A DNA stretch of 64,000 nucleotides from Myxococcales bacterium (lineage in GTDB: Bacteria > Myxococcota_A > Polyangia > Palsa-1104 > JAEUJZ01), in contig JAEUKB010000059.1 of NCBI GenBank assembly GCA_016794365.1, positions 1 through 64,000 on the forward strand, read 5' to 3'. Both the position numbers and the translations under genes were made by a program. Shown here in pieces: positions 17,501 to 25,065 of this stretch. Each line of letters opens with the position of its first letter. The stretch's first letter is position 1. The notes beneath the pieces were generated by a model. It saw nothing but the letters and a program-made list of their open reading frames with translations. It did no database searches and had not been told where the DNA came from.

Positions 17501-18428
17501 CGATGTCCTGGCCTTTTCCGAGCTGCTGATTGCCGTCGCGCCCGACGAAAAGGGCGTGCCGCTGCTGTGGATCGATCCGTTTTATCGGCACACCCCGACC
17601 GGACTGGTCAGGCCGCTTCTGCGCGGAGCCCAAGCCCTGCGCGTCACCGAGTCCAACCGGCAGCCCAAAAACGAAGCGCCCGCCCGCAAGGTCGAGCAGG
17701 TCGCCATCGCACTGCCGCCGGTCGGAGGTATGCCGCAGCGACTCAGCCAGCTTGGGCAAGTCCGTCCGATGCTGACCGATCAGCGCCAGATCGCCATGGC
17801 CGTCGAGCTAAACCCCCAAGGTGGCGGCCAAGTCACCGTGACCGAGACGCTGACCGGACTGCCCGCCAGCGAGTGGCGCGACCAGGTCGAGCACATCGCC
17901 GAAGACAAGCTCCGTCAGTCGCTCGAGCAGCGCGCACTCGGTTACTTCTTCCCAGGGGCCAGCCTAAGCGAGCTGAAATACGGACCGCTCGATAACGATG
18001 AAGCGCCGCTCACCATCACCTATCGCTTTACCGCGCCGCACCTCAGCCGCCTGCGGAGCGGCAAAGACGGTCATCGCCAGCTCGTGCTGCCGGTTCCCTA
18101 TCCGCTGCTGCTCAGCCGTCGCTATGTCACCGCGCCAGAGCGCAAGCTACCGCTCGTCGTCAGCTACATCACCCCGAGCACACTGACCGCCGAAGTGACG
18201 CTGCCAAAAGGTGCCAAGGTCGCCCAGCTCGCCGAGCCCGCAGCACTCGAAGGCGCAGGTCGCTACAGTCGCTCGGTCCGCACCGAAGGCAATCGCCTGA
18301 TCCTGTCGGTCAGTAACAGCCTGCTGCGGCAGCGCGTCCTGCCCGACCGCTATCCCGCCTTTGTCGATTACGCCGCGCGCATTGATATCGCGGAAGAAGC
18401 CTACGCGCTCATCGACCTCGCACCGTAA
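14502..18428 (+). CDS. TPR/DUF3857 lipoprotein with degenerate transglutaminase core
   Basis: A 1308-residue lipoprotein: the N-terminus MSNKILSSLLLALCVGC has a lipobox at LCVGC. The layout parallels the upstream protein, with TPR-like repeats, a DUF3857 domain (GARLSLTHNIIRVLTKEG... VGDYVEYEYL) and a transglutaminase-like core. Here the core reads ARKEGRRDVLLLALLKAVGIPA, with no Cys near residues 955-975, and the expected His position is FSELLIAV. The enzyme triad is therefore lost. It starts at GTG 14502, overlapping the stop of the preceding gene. The pair could form a complex with one active and one inactive member; this is inference. Confidence 0.8.
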   Translation: MSNKILSSLLLALCVGCGPSSQVAVGDRYQSDPPLSDQVIALRTKASQVKQPPASLERELGLLLLVSGDSEEAETHLQRALALGETDSLTQLGAALAAQQNGQPRRAHEQFVSFLEQHVKAQRTEDAWALAVAELAVHRLLIHGALGTGAADDQALRERLSAIWQARGRLPAESQQLLAALLGQLLRLGGDEGKASRIDTERGCPAMFYVSGPYGHLPMLDLLTEFPGDSPATDKARPSYRKLSGAGCGVSIQGVPGQPGVFYAHTFFQSSSPDPLPLTVETAAAPWALYIDGKRQFLDTEPVGRRHLQIQLPKGAHTLSIKLGVVGNNHLQVSLPGVQFFDGSPQNAAVPQADQGTATVVSERSLSPLPVATTRWQGALRALLLMQRSYLAGRPDEGIATATEQVEQTPRFASLRALYAGLLLDDRSRPERLARDRARSQLKLALTHSPKLGSARLLLAKLLLQDEKAVQAQQVLSEQPEQVASTWQTELLRHRIFKTRSFVVEADAALQQALRLGPTACPVLETLHDFRKEQQDDHGALVAAAQVSRCNPYSDRYADALFDSGKLDDAQREFERLRELEPDSQPWLRGLLRVLIGRKDLGAATSTLLRLKELSPRSVSQYIDLANLYVERGQPETALSTINQALVELPESAELAKARHALGQPDAMEPYRIDGKRVVKEFESRHGVYSGESAVLLLDRTVMRVFPSGARLSLTHNIIRVLTKEGIERFGEIHIPDGAEVLTLRTIKADGTTREPEEIPEKETVSAPSLEVGDYVEYEYLDRDDPTPIAAKGFLGDRFYFASADAPIDRSEYLLITPKDMPLQIDLRGPVGPDGKRQHPVATQSSTGDLIQHFWRRTQVQRMQPEQPIDQGQIDDWSPSVRVGSGVSLEGYVNQIRERRYRSLRLTNELQALAHKVAGPADGSPETATSIFARAQKLDAWVRQNIHSGGSFDESASSILARKEGRRDVLLLALLKAVGIPAETWLARPENNPKLEGPLPDVLAFSELLIAVAPDEKGVPLLWIDPFYRHTPTGLVRPLLRGAQALRVTESNRQPKNEAPARKVEQVAIALPPVGGMPQRLSQLGQVRPMLTDQRQIAMAVELNPQGGGQVTVTETLTGLPASEWRDQVEHIAEDKLRQSLEQRALGYFFPGASLSELKYGPLDNDEAPLTITYRFTAPHLSRLRSGKDGHRQLVLPVPYPLLLSRRYVTAPERKLPLVVSYITPSTLTAEVTLPKGAKVAQLAEPAALEGAGRYSRSVRTEGNRLILSVSNSLLRQRVLPDRYPAFVDYAARIDIAEEAYALIDLAP

Positions 18429-18487
18429 CGCCCGCTGCGTCTCAATCCCGCGTGACAGCTCTGCATCGGTCGGATTAGCATGATGGC

Positions 18488-19276
18488 GTGCGCTGTCGTC
18501 GTATTCCCCGAGGTCTAAGTAGGCGCGCGGGCACGCAAAAAAGCGGCGCTGGGCTGTGCCTTGTGCTGCTTGGCCTGACCGCTTGCGATGCCGAGCTGTA
18601 TCACGACCTCGACGAGCACGCCGTCAACGAGTCGCTTTTGTCGCTGCGCCAGGCGGGACTGTCCGCCGACAAGAAGCCGAGCGGACGCACCACGCGCGGG
18701 ACCGTCTACACCCTGGTTGTGCCCAAGCGAGACGAAGACCGCGCCCTCTTCATCCTGCGCGAACAGGGCCTACCGACCAAAGCGCCCAGCCTCGACAGCG
18801 GCAAGCTGGCCCTTCTGCCCGGTGAGATCAAAGCCGCCCAGCTTCGTGAGCGTGAGCTAAGCCTTGGCGAGACGCTGCTGAGCCTGCCGCAGGTGAGTGC
18901 AGCCCGGGTTCACCTGGCTTTTGCCGAAGCCGATCCGCTGCTGCCCACCGCGCAGCTTCGTCCCACCGCATCGGTCCTTTTGCGCCTACGCGGCGAGCTT
19001 TCGGTCAAGCCGGAAGGCATCGCCGAGCTTGTCTCTCGCTCGGTCGTCGGACTGGATGCCGCCGATGTCACCGTGCTGCTGACCCATGCGCCCAGCCCAG
19101 CCGCCCCTATGCCCAGAGCCGCTGGACCCTCGACAACCTTGGTGGTGCTCGGTGCGCTGTGCGGGCTGCTCGTGGGCGTGGTGGCTGCGCTCGCCTTGGC
19201 CCTGTTCCGCCACAGAGCGCGTGACGCCCAGCCCAAAAAGACCGATCATTCCTTGCAAGCGCTAACGGGTTCCTAG
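18488..19276 (+). CDS. SctJ/YscJ/PrgK-family lipoprotein, orphan
   Basis: A 262-residue protein resembling the inner-membrane ring lipoprotein of type III secretion systems (SctJ) and the related part of FliF. It has a lipobox (LLGLTAC), then a ring-building motif region: ESLLSLRQAGLSA, a YTLVVPKRDEDRALFIL strand, LRERELSLGETLLSLPQV and ARVHLAF. A single TM helix near the C-terminus (about 214-239) and a short basic cytoplasmic tail follow, as in SctJ. No other secretion gene is within the window. It starts at GTG 18488, because nearby ATGs are out of frame. It may be a T3SS relic, part of a dispersed system, or a repurposed ring protein. Confidence 0.72.
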   Translation: MRCRRIPRGLSRRAGTQKSGAGLCLVLLGLTACDAELYHDLDEHAVNESLLSLRQAGLSADKKPSGRTTRGTVYTLVVPKRDEDRALFILREQGLPTKAPSLDSGKLALLPGEIKAAQLRERELSLGETLLSLPQVSAARVHLAFAEADPLLPTAQLRPTASVLLRLRGELSVKPEGIAELVSRSVVGLDAADVTVLLTHAPSPAAPMPRAAGPSTTLVVLGALCGLLVGVVAALALALFRHRARDAQPKKTDHSLQALTGS

Positions 19277-19309
19277 GACCCCGTAGGCATCTGTGATACG
19301 GAGCGGACC

Positions 19310-19816
19310 ATGAGTGAATCATCCTCTGCGACTGGCAGCCCGGCTGCCATCCATCGAATCTTAGTCCCGACCGACCTGTCGGCCTTTTCCGAGCAAGTGC
19401 TCGACTACGCGCTGGAGCTGGCCAGACCCCTCGGTGCCAGCATTCGCCTGTTCCACAGCGCGGTCCAGCCCGACTACGAAGTGCCTTATCTGGTCAGCCC
19501 CGGCATGCGCGGCGCAGCGTCCGCCATGATCGCCAAGGCCGCCGAGGTATCCGAGCACATCCGCAGCGAGCTAGAAGCCATCTGCCAGCGCAAGTACATC
19601 TTCGGCGTCAGCATCGAATACAGCATGATCGATGGTCGCCCCGCTGAATCCATCGTCGAAGCGGCCCGCGAGCTGCGCGCCGACCTGATCGTCATGGGCA
19701 GCCGCAGCCGTCCTGGGGTCCGGCACCTGTTGCTTGGCTCGGTGGCGGAAAAAGTCCTGCGCACCGCCCCCTGCCCCGTGCTGATCGTCCATCCGCGCGC
19801 TGAAGCCACCGCCTAA
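19310..19816 (+). CDS. Universal stress protein (UspA family)
   Basis: A 168-residue cytoplasmic Usp-fold protein. The N-terminal ILVPTDLSAFSEQVLDYA strand-loop-helix and the C-terminal VMGSRSRPGVRHLLLGSVAEKVL segment match the ATP-binding type (G-x2-G-x9-G-S like spacing, with G-S-x-S-R-P-G-V here). HPVLIVH-like CPVLIVHPR ends the fold. A single-domain protein of usual length, except for about 14 extra N-terminal residues. It lies alone, between the SctJ-like gene and a convergent prenyl synthase. Its role is presumably stress survival; the specific trigger is unknown. Confidence 0.9.
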   Translation: MSESSSATGSPAAIHRILVPTDLSAFSEQVLDYALELARPLGASIRLFHSAVQPDYEVPYLVSPGMRGAASAMIAKAAEVSEHIRSELEAICQRKYIFGVSIEYSMIDGRPAESIVEAARELRADLIVMGSRSRPGVRHLLLGSVAEKVLRTAPCPVLIVHPRAEATA

Positions 19817-19843
19817 CAAAGCAGTAGGTTTTCTTAGGCGTTC

Positions 19844-20749
19844 TTAGTTCTTGCGATCCACTGTGTAGTTACCGAGCGCGCGCAGTGGCTCGGCGTGCGT
19901 CCCAAACGGGGCCAGCGCGGCAATGCCTTCGTCCATCACCTTGCGCGCCTGCGTCATCGCCCCTTCCACACCCAAAAGATCCACGTACGTGGTCTTGCCC
20001 GCCTCTCGGTCCGAGCCCGGATCCTTGCCAAGCTGCGCCAGATCCTGCGTCACATCCAGCACGTCATCCACGATCTGGAACGCCAGCCCAAGCGCCTGCG
20101 CGTACGTCCGAATCGCCACCAGCTGATCCGCCGTTGCGCCACCGAGCCGCGCTCCCCCACGCAGCGACACATCGAACAGCGCGCCGGTCTTCATCGCGTG
20201 CAGACCCCGCAAAAGCGCCAGATCCACCGGCTTGCCCGTCGCTTCGACATCGACCACCTGACCGCCGACCATCCCGGGCGAGCCCGCAGAAAACGACAGC
20301 TCCCGCACCAGATCGACCAACACTTCGGCGGGCGCATCGCTCTGGAGCGCCAGCGCAAACGCATCGGTCAGCAGCGCATCCCCAGCCAGGATCGCCATCG
20401 CTTCCCCATAGACCTTGTGGTTGGTCGGGCGTCCGCGCCGGAAGTCATCGTTGTCCATCGCGGGCAGATCGTCGTGGATCAGCGAATAGGTGTGGATCAT
20501 CTCCACCGCGCAGCCAAACCGCAGCGCCCGCTCCGGCTTCTGTCCGAGCGCCTCGCAGCCCGCCATCGCCAGGATCGGTCGCAGCCGCTTGCCGCCCGCC
20601 AGCAAGCTGTAGTTCATCGCGTCCGCCAGCGTCTTGGGCACTTGGCCCGTGCTGCCGTGTACCAACGCCGGAAGGCGCGACAGCCGCGCCAGCTCTGCCT
20701 CGACAAGGCCACGCCGCTCCGACAGATAATGATTCAGGTCAAAAGACAT
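19844..20749 (-). CDS. ispA: Polyprenyl (farnesyl/geranylgeranyl) diphosphate synthase
   Basis: A 301-residue trans-isoprenyl diphosphate synthase. The first Asp-rich motif is DDLPAMDND (with the usual two-residue insert of bacterial FPPS), followed by RRGRPTNHK; the second is DDVLDVT. GKTTYVDLLG near the C-terminus is also typical. It condenses IPP with DMAPP/GPP in the cytoplasm to make C15 or C20 precursors for quinones, carotenoids or cell-wall carriers. Chain length cannot be told reliably from these motifs. It is divergent from the MCE/MlaD gene at 20825. The gene symbol rests on the family only. Confidence 0.88.
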   Translation of the reverse strand: MSFDLNHYLSERRGLVEAELARLSRLPALVHGSTGQVPKTLADAMNYSLLAGGKRLRPILAMAGCEALGQKPERALRFGCAVEMIHTYSLIHDDLPAMDNDDFRRGRPTNHKVYGEAMAILAGDALLTDAFALALQSDAPAEVLVDLVRELSFSAGSPGMVGGQVVDVEATGKPVDLALLRGLHAMKTGALFDVSLRGGARLGGATADQLVAIRTYAQALGLAFQIVDDVLDVTQDLAQLGKDPGSDREAGKTTYVDLLGVEGAMTQARKVMDEGIAALAPFGTHAEPLRALGNYTVDRKN

Positions 20750-20824
20750 GGGCGAAGGTTTTACAGCAAAGCACCTGCGGGCACAGCCAAAAAGCCAAGG
20801 TGCCTATGGTAGGTTTTGGCCGAC

Positions 20825-21835
20825 ATGAAGCACTTGGAGCTCAAGGTCGCCACACTCGTCGTGGTGTCTCTCGGTCTGTTGGCGATGTTCATCGCCATCC
20901 TGGGCGGCTTTTCCTTTGGCCCGGTGAGTCGTCTCTATGTGGACTATGACTTTTCCGGCAACATCCACGAGGGTGCGCCGGTCAAGATCTCCGGCATCAA
21001 GGTCGGCAAAGTCGAGCAGATCGCGTTTCACGGTGGGGAAGTCGATCCCGATGTGAAGCGCCGCATCCAAGTCCGACTGACCGTTCAGATCGAAGAGCGC
21101 GCCCGCAAGGCCATCCACGAGGACGCCGAGTTCTTCGTCAACACCCAAGGCGTGCTCGGCGAGCAGTACCTGGAGATCGCGCCCGGCTCACCCGACAAGC
21201 CGCTGCTGCCGCCCGGTAGCAAGGTGCTCGGCATCAACCCGCCACGCAGTGATCTCATCATCGCGCGGCTCTATGAGTTTCTCGATGCAGTGACCAAGCT
21301 GCTGCGCGAAGACAAAGAGTCGCTGCGGGATCTGCTGCGCTCTTCGGCCAAGGTGGCGCGCAGCCTGGACAAGCTGCTCGGTGACAACGAGGCAGAGGTC
21401 AAAAAGCTCATCGTCAACCTCGACCGCCTGACCGAAGAGACGGCGGTGCTGGTCGGCAAGATTGATCAGGGCATCGGCAGTGGGGAAGAGCTGCACAAGA
21501 CCCTCGTAAACATTGCCGCGATCTCGACCGAGCTAAAGACCGAGCTGTCGCCGCTTGTGCAAAAGACCAAGCGGGCACTCGATGGCGTGTCCGACCTGGC
21601 CTCGGCGGTCGGGCCCGAAGAAAAGAAGAAGCTCGTGCGCTCGCTCGATGAGCTGCTCGCCCTGTCAAACAAGGTGTCGGCGGTGGCCAGCGATGCACAG
21701 TCGCTGCTTTCCGATGTCAAGCGCGGCAAAGGCACTGCGGGCGCCCTGCTCACCGACCCGCAGATCTACGACGATCTCAAAGAGCTGACCCGCGATCTCA
21801 AGCGCAACCCCTGGAAGTTCTTCTGGAAGGAATAG
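20825..21835 (+). CDS. MCE/MlaD-family lipid transport protein
   Basis: About 336 residues. An N-terminal TM helix (LELKVATLVVVSLGLLAMF) is followed by an MCE domain with FSGNIHEGAPVKISGIKVGKVE and EQYLEIAPG. The C-terminal half is a long helical/coiled-coil region (about residues 140-330), as in MlaD and related proteins that form hexameric periplasmic rings or needles moving phospholipids. I chose ATG 20825; an in-frame TTG at 20816 is possible, and TATGGT at 20805-20810 could be the -10 box. The stop is 3 nt before the start of a second MCE-like gene. No MlaE/MlaF-type permease or ATPase is adjacent, so partners must be elsewhere. Confidence 0.85.
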   Translation: MKHLELKVATLVVVSLGLLAMFIAILGGFSFGPVSRLYVDYDFSGNIHEGAPVKISGIKVGKVEQIAFHGGEVDPDVKRRIQVRLTVQIEERARKAIHEDAEFFVNTQGVLGEQYLEIAPGSPDKPLLPPGSKVLGINPPRSDLIIARLYEFLDAVTKLLREDKESLRDLLRSSAKVARSLDKLLGDNEAEVKKLIVNLDRLTEETAVLVGKIDQGIGSGEELHKTLVNIAAISTELKTELSPLVQKTKRALDGVSDLASAVGPEEKKKLVRSLDELLALSNKVSAVASDAQSLLSDVKRGKGTAGALLTDPQIYDDLKELTRDLKRNPWKFFWKE

Positions 21836-21838
21836 CGA

Positions 21839-22891
21839 GTGAGCCTCGGGCCCCCGTTTGATGCGAGCAGTGAGCGGCTGCGACTCCTCATCGGCGGGGT
21901 GACGCTGCTGCTGCTGACCTTTGTGGTATCGGTGGCGCTGCTGACGGCAGAGCATCAGCTTGGCAAGTCCCTGACCGTCCACCTGCTGGTCCGGCGCAGC
22001 GGCCCGCTCTATACCGGCGCGGAAGTCCTGCTTGCGGGCGAGCGCATCGGCGAGCTGGTTGCCATTCGTCGCCATCGCGTACGCCCTGGCGATCCGGTCG
22101 ATCTGCCAGTCGGCAGCGAGCGCGTCGAGCTGGAGCTGCGGATTCGCCGCACGGCGGGCCAGCGGCTGCATCGCGCGTCTACCTTTGTGCCCCGCAACCC
22201 CACGCTGCTGTCGCCCGCCGTCATCGAAGTCGGTCCGCCCGATCCCGGCCAAGGCAAAGGACCACCGCTGTCGGATGGCGACTACCTGATTGGCATCGAT
22301 CCGCCTGACCTCGACCTGCTGCTGCGCAACATCTACGTCAGCTTGGAAGCGATCCTGCTGGAAGCGCGCGACCTACAGCCCGACTGGGACGAAGCGGCGG
22401 CGGCCTTTTCCGCGCTTTCGGGGCGACTCACACGGGTCAGCGACTCTGGCCAGCTGGTTCGCATCGGCTACCACGGGGCCAAGACCCTCTTGACCCTGCG
22501 CGGGCTGGAACAGCGACTTTTGCAAGCCGGTGTCCCCGAAGCGCCCGCCCAGCTTGCCGACCTGTCCGCCACCTTGTCACCGCTCATCAGCGTGACCGGG
22601 CAGCTAGGCAGGCAGACCGAGCGCCTGCAAGACCACCTGACCGAGCTGTCCGTGCTGTTTGGTCCGAGCCGTCGCCGCGATGCCCAGACCGCGCTGCACA
22701 ACTTCCAAGCCGCCGTCCGCAGTGGCGAGCGCCTGACCGATGACGTGGCCTACCTGCTCCACTTGCTCGAGAGCGGCCAAGGCACCTTGGGCGGCTTCCA
22801 TCGCGATGTGCAGATCTTCGATGAGCTAAAAGACGTTCACCGCATCCTCAAGCAACAGCTCCACCGCGTCATCCTCAAGCCCCGCAAGTAG
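21839..22891 (+). CDS. MCE-like protein, divergent
   Basis: A 350-residue membrane-anchored protein with one TM helix (LRLLIGGVTLLLLTFVVSVALL), then an MCE-like beta domain (VHLLVRRSGPLYTGAEVLLAGERIGELV) and a helical C-terminal tail (about 190-340). It is less conserved than its upstream neighbour and lacks a clear SGIKVG signature, but GAEVLLAGERIGELV occupies the same place. It starts at GTG 21839, with GGAAGGA about 9 nt upstream overlapping the preceding stop. It probably makes a heteromeric lipid-transport assembly with the upstream protein (inference from adjacency). Confidence 0.75.
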   Translation: MSLGPPFDASSERLRLLIGGVTLLLLTFVVSVALLTAEHQLGKSLTVHLLVRRSGPLYTGAEVLLAGERIGELVAIRRHRVRPGDPVDLPVGSERVELELRIRRTAGQRLHRASTFVPRNPTLLSPAVIEVGPPDPGQGKGPPLSDGDYLIGIDPPDLDLLLRNIYVSLEAILLEARDLQPDWDEAAAAFSALSGRLTRVSDSGQLVRIGYHGAKTLLTLRGLEQRLLQAGVPEAPAQLADLSATLSPLISVTGQLGRQTERLQDHLTELSVLFGPSRRRDAQTALHNFQAAVRSGERLTDDVAYLLHLLESGQGTLGGFHRDVQIFDELKDVHRILKQQLHRVILKPRK

Positions 22892-22899
22892 CCCGCCCA

Positions 22900-23131
22900 G
22901 GGTCTGGACCCTTTCAGAACTCCTCATTGCCCACTTTCCCAAGGGTTCTGACCCTTCCCGAACGCCTCACCGCCCACTTTCCCAAGGGTTCTGACCCTTC
23001 CCAAACGCCTCACCGCCCGCTTTCCCAAGGGTTCTGACCCTTCCCAAACGCCTCACCGTCCACTTTCCACTCGGTCTTCACCCTTTCAGGACTCCTCACC
23101 GCCCACTTTCCACTCGGTCTGGACCCTGCCA
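22900..23131. repeat. Second tandem array, exact 43 bp period
   Basis: Unit starts are at 22900, 22943, 22986, 23029, 23072 and 23115, each 43 bp apart. Each begins with GGGTTCTGACCC or the variants GGTCTGGACC and CGGTCTTCACCC, followed by a cCTCACCG.CCACTTTCC tail. The period and the GGTC..GACC palindromic core are shared with the array at 2130-2510, although the tails differ. The remaining 195 bp up to the next gene show no clear feature. The array lies 3' of the MCE genes and 5' of an AlbA/Schlafen-type gene. Confidence 0.92.
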
Positions 23132-23326
23132 AGAACCCGCTGCGCTGCCCTGGTGCCACCGCAGCGCTGCTGTCCGGGTACGTTTCACTTGGGCCGGTTG
23201 CTGCGATGCGCAAGGCATGCTACCGGCAGTTCCGTGGTTGGTTCCGTGTAGCCTACGCGCTGCGACCGATTGCGACATGGAAAAGCGACCCCCAAGCATG
23301 CTATCTAGCCGTCGAGGACTCTGCGC

Positions 23327-24802
23327 GTGACCTACCCCAGCACCAAACCGGAGGACTACCCCATTGGCCTTGTGCAGGAGCTACGCAAGCTGCCAAATGA
23401 GACAGAATGGGTCGAGTTCAAACAGGGCGACGCCACCTCACCGGATGACATTGGAGAGTATCTTTCGGCCCTCAGCAATGCAGCAGCGCTGGCCGGTAAA
23501 GCGTACGCCTATCTAATCTGGGGACTGGTGGACGGCACGCATGAGGTGGTCGGCACCCGCTTTACGCCCCAAGGCACCAAAAAGGGCAACGAAGACCTCG
23601 AAAACTGGCTCGTGCGGCTGCTCAGCCCACGCCTTCACTTTCGCTTCTATGAAGTTCAAGTCGATGGTCGGGCGGTGGTCGTCTTGGAAATTCCACGGGC
23701 AACCACCAAGCCCACGCAGTTTCAAGGCACGGAATACATCCGCGTCGGTTCGTATCGGCAAAAGCTCAAAGAGCATCCACAGCTCGAGCGAGAGCTGTGG
23801 CGCATCTTCGATGACACGCCCTTTGAAAGGCTTTTGGCCGCAAGTCACCTGGACGCCGCGCAGGTCCTGTCGCTGCTCGATCATCCCAGTTACTTTGACT
23901 TGCTATCACTGCCGCAGCCGGAAGGTCGCGAGCAGATCCTGTCGGCCTTACAAGAAGACGGTCTGGTTGGGCGTAACGATGCGGGCGGCTGGGACATCAC
24001 CAACCTGGGAGCCGTGCTGTTTGCCAAAAACCTGGAGTCATTCAGAGGGCTGGCACGCAAAGCTGTGCGCGTCATTCAGTACCAGAGCACAGGACGGCTG
24101 GTGACCATCCGCGAGCACGTTGAGCGAAAAGGCTACGCTGCGGGCTTCACCAGCCTGATCAGCTTCATCCACGCGCTGCTCCCCCGGAACGAGGTGATTG
24201 GCCAAGCGCTACGCAAAGACGTGCCGATGTACCCCGACTTGGCCATCCGCGAGCTGGTCGTCAACGCGCTCATCCACCAGGACTTTTCCGTCACAGGAAG
24301 CGGGCCAATGGTCGAGCTGTTTTCTGATCGGATGGAGATTACCAATCCGGGCTTCCCGCTGGTAAAGACCGAGCGATTCCTTGATACGCCGCCGCGCTCA
24401 CGCAATGAAGCCCTGGCGTCCCTGCTGCGGCGGGCAGGCATCTGCGAAGAGCGAGGCAGCGGCGTTGACAAGGTGGTGTTTCAGACCGAGCTGTATCAGC
24501 TGCCTGCGCCCCTCTTTGAAACGCCAGAGGGCAGCACCCGCGCTGTGTTGTTCGCACACCGAGCGTTTCAGGCCATGGATCGGGCCGATCGCGTCCGTGC
24601 TTGCTACCTGCATGCCTGCCTGCGCCATGTCGAGCGCAACCCGATGACCAACGCCAGCTTGCGCGAGCGCTTTGGGATTGAGGAACACAACGCAGCCATC
24701 GCCTCTCGAATCATCCGCGATGCAATTGCAGATGGGCTGGTCAAGCCCTACGACCCCGAGCAAGGCAAAAAGTACGCAAAGTATCTTCCGGTGTGGGCCT
24801 AA
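23327..24802 (+). CDS. AlbA_2/Schlafen-type DNA-binding regulator with HATPase-like C-terminus
   Basis: A 491-residue cytoplasmic protein. The N-terminal AlbA_2 (Schlafen AAA_4) domain carries ETEWVEFKQG and, about 40 residues on, AYLIWGLVDG. The middle resembles the RecG-like HATPase_c_4 domain, with AIRELVVNALIHQDF, MEITNPGFPL, and a conserved GICEERGSGVDKV. A winged helix-like segment (TNASLRERFGI) ends it. Such proteins are annotated as ATP-dependent DNA helicase RecG-like or transcription regulators, and often sit in accessory or defence regions. It starts at GTG 23327, after GAGGA. The helicase core is absent, so this is not RecG. Confidence 0.82.
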   Translation: MTYPSTKPEDYPIGLVQELRKLPNETEWVEFKQGDATSPDDIGEYLSALSNAAALAGKAYAYLIWGLVDGTHEVVGTRFTPQGTKKGNEDLENWLVRLLSPRLHFRFYEVQVDGRAVVVLEIPRATTKPTQFQGTEYIRVGSYRQKLKEHPQLERELWRIFDDTPFERLLAASHLDAAQVLSLLDHPSYFDLLSLPQPEGREQILSALQEDGLVGRNDAGGWDITNLGAVLFAKNLESFRGLARKAVRVIQYQSTGRLVTIREHVERKGYAAGFTSLISFIHALLPRNEVIGQALRKDVPMYPDLAIRELVVNALIHQDFSVTGSGPMVELFSDRMEITNPGFPLVKTERFLDTPPRSRNEALASLLRRAGICEERGSGVDKVVFQTELYQLPAPLFETPEGSTRAVLFAHRAFQAMDRADRVRACYLHACLRHVERNPMTNASLRERFGIEEHNAAIASRIIRDAIADGLVKPYDPEQGKKYAKYLPVWA

Positions 24803-24877
24803 GGCTGGCACGCAGGATCAGAAAGGGCGATGACGTAGCAGCCGAGGTCAGCCATCGGCTGGGTTCGGGGGGCTCTT

Positions 24878-25012
24878 ATTTGATGGTCATTTGATGGTTG
24901 TTTGCGGACAGGGCCCTGCCAGCCGCTTGCCCACCCAGCTCCGGGCCGACTCTTTGGCATCAAATCCGACGGGACAAGCCGCTTACACAGCGCGCATCGC
25001 TTTATTTGATGG
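24878..25012. promoter_or_regulatory. ATTTGATGG boxes upstream of the LysR gene
   Basis: Three copies of ATTTGATGG lie at 24878-24886, 24889-24897 and 25004-25012, plus one inverted 8 bp copy CATCAAAT at 24958-24965. The first two are 11 bp apart, one helical turn. The spacing suggests binding sites for a regulator, possibly the LysR product. LysR-family T-N11-A form is not obvious, so the binder is uncertain. Confidence 0.45.
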
Positions 25013-25065
25013 CAGCGCTCGACTCTGTTGACTGGTGAAAGGGAGCGGACGCATCGTTGCATGTG

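Noticed and set aside
23327..24802. RecG helicase
   Set aside because: The helicase motor motifs are absent; only AlbA_2 and HATPase-like regions are seen.
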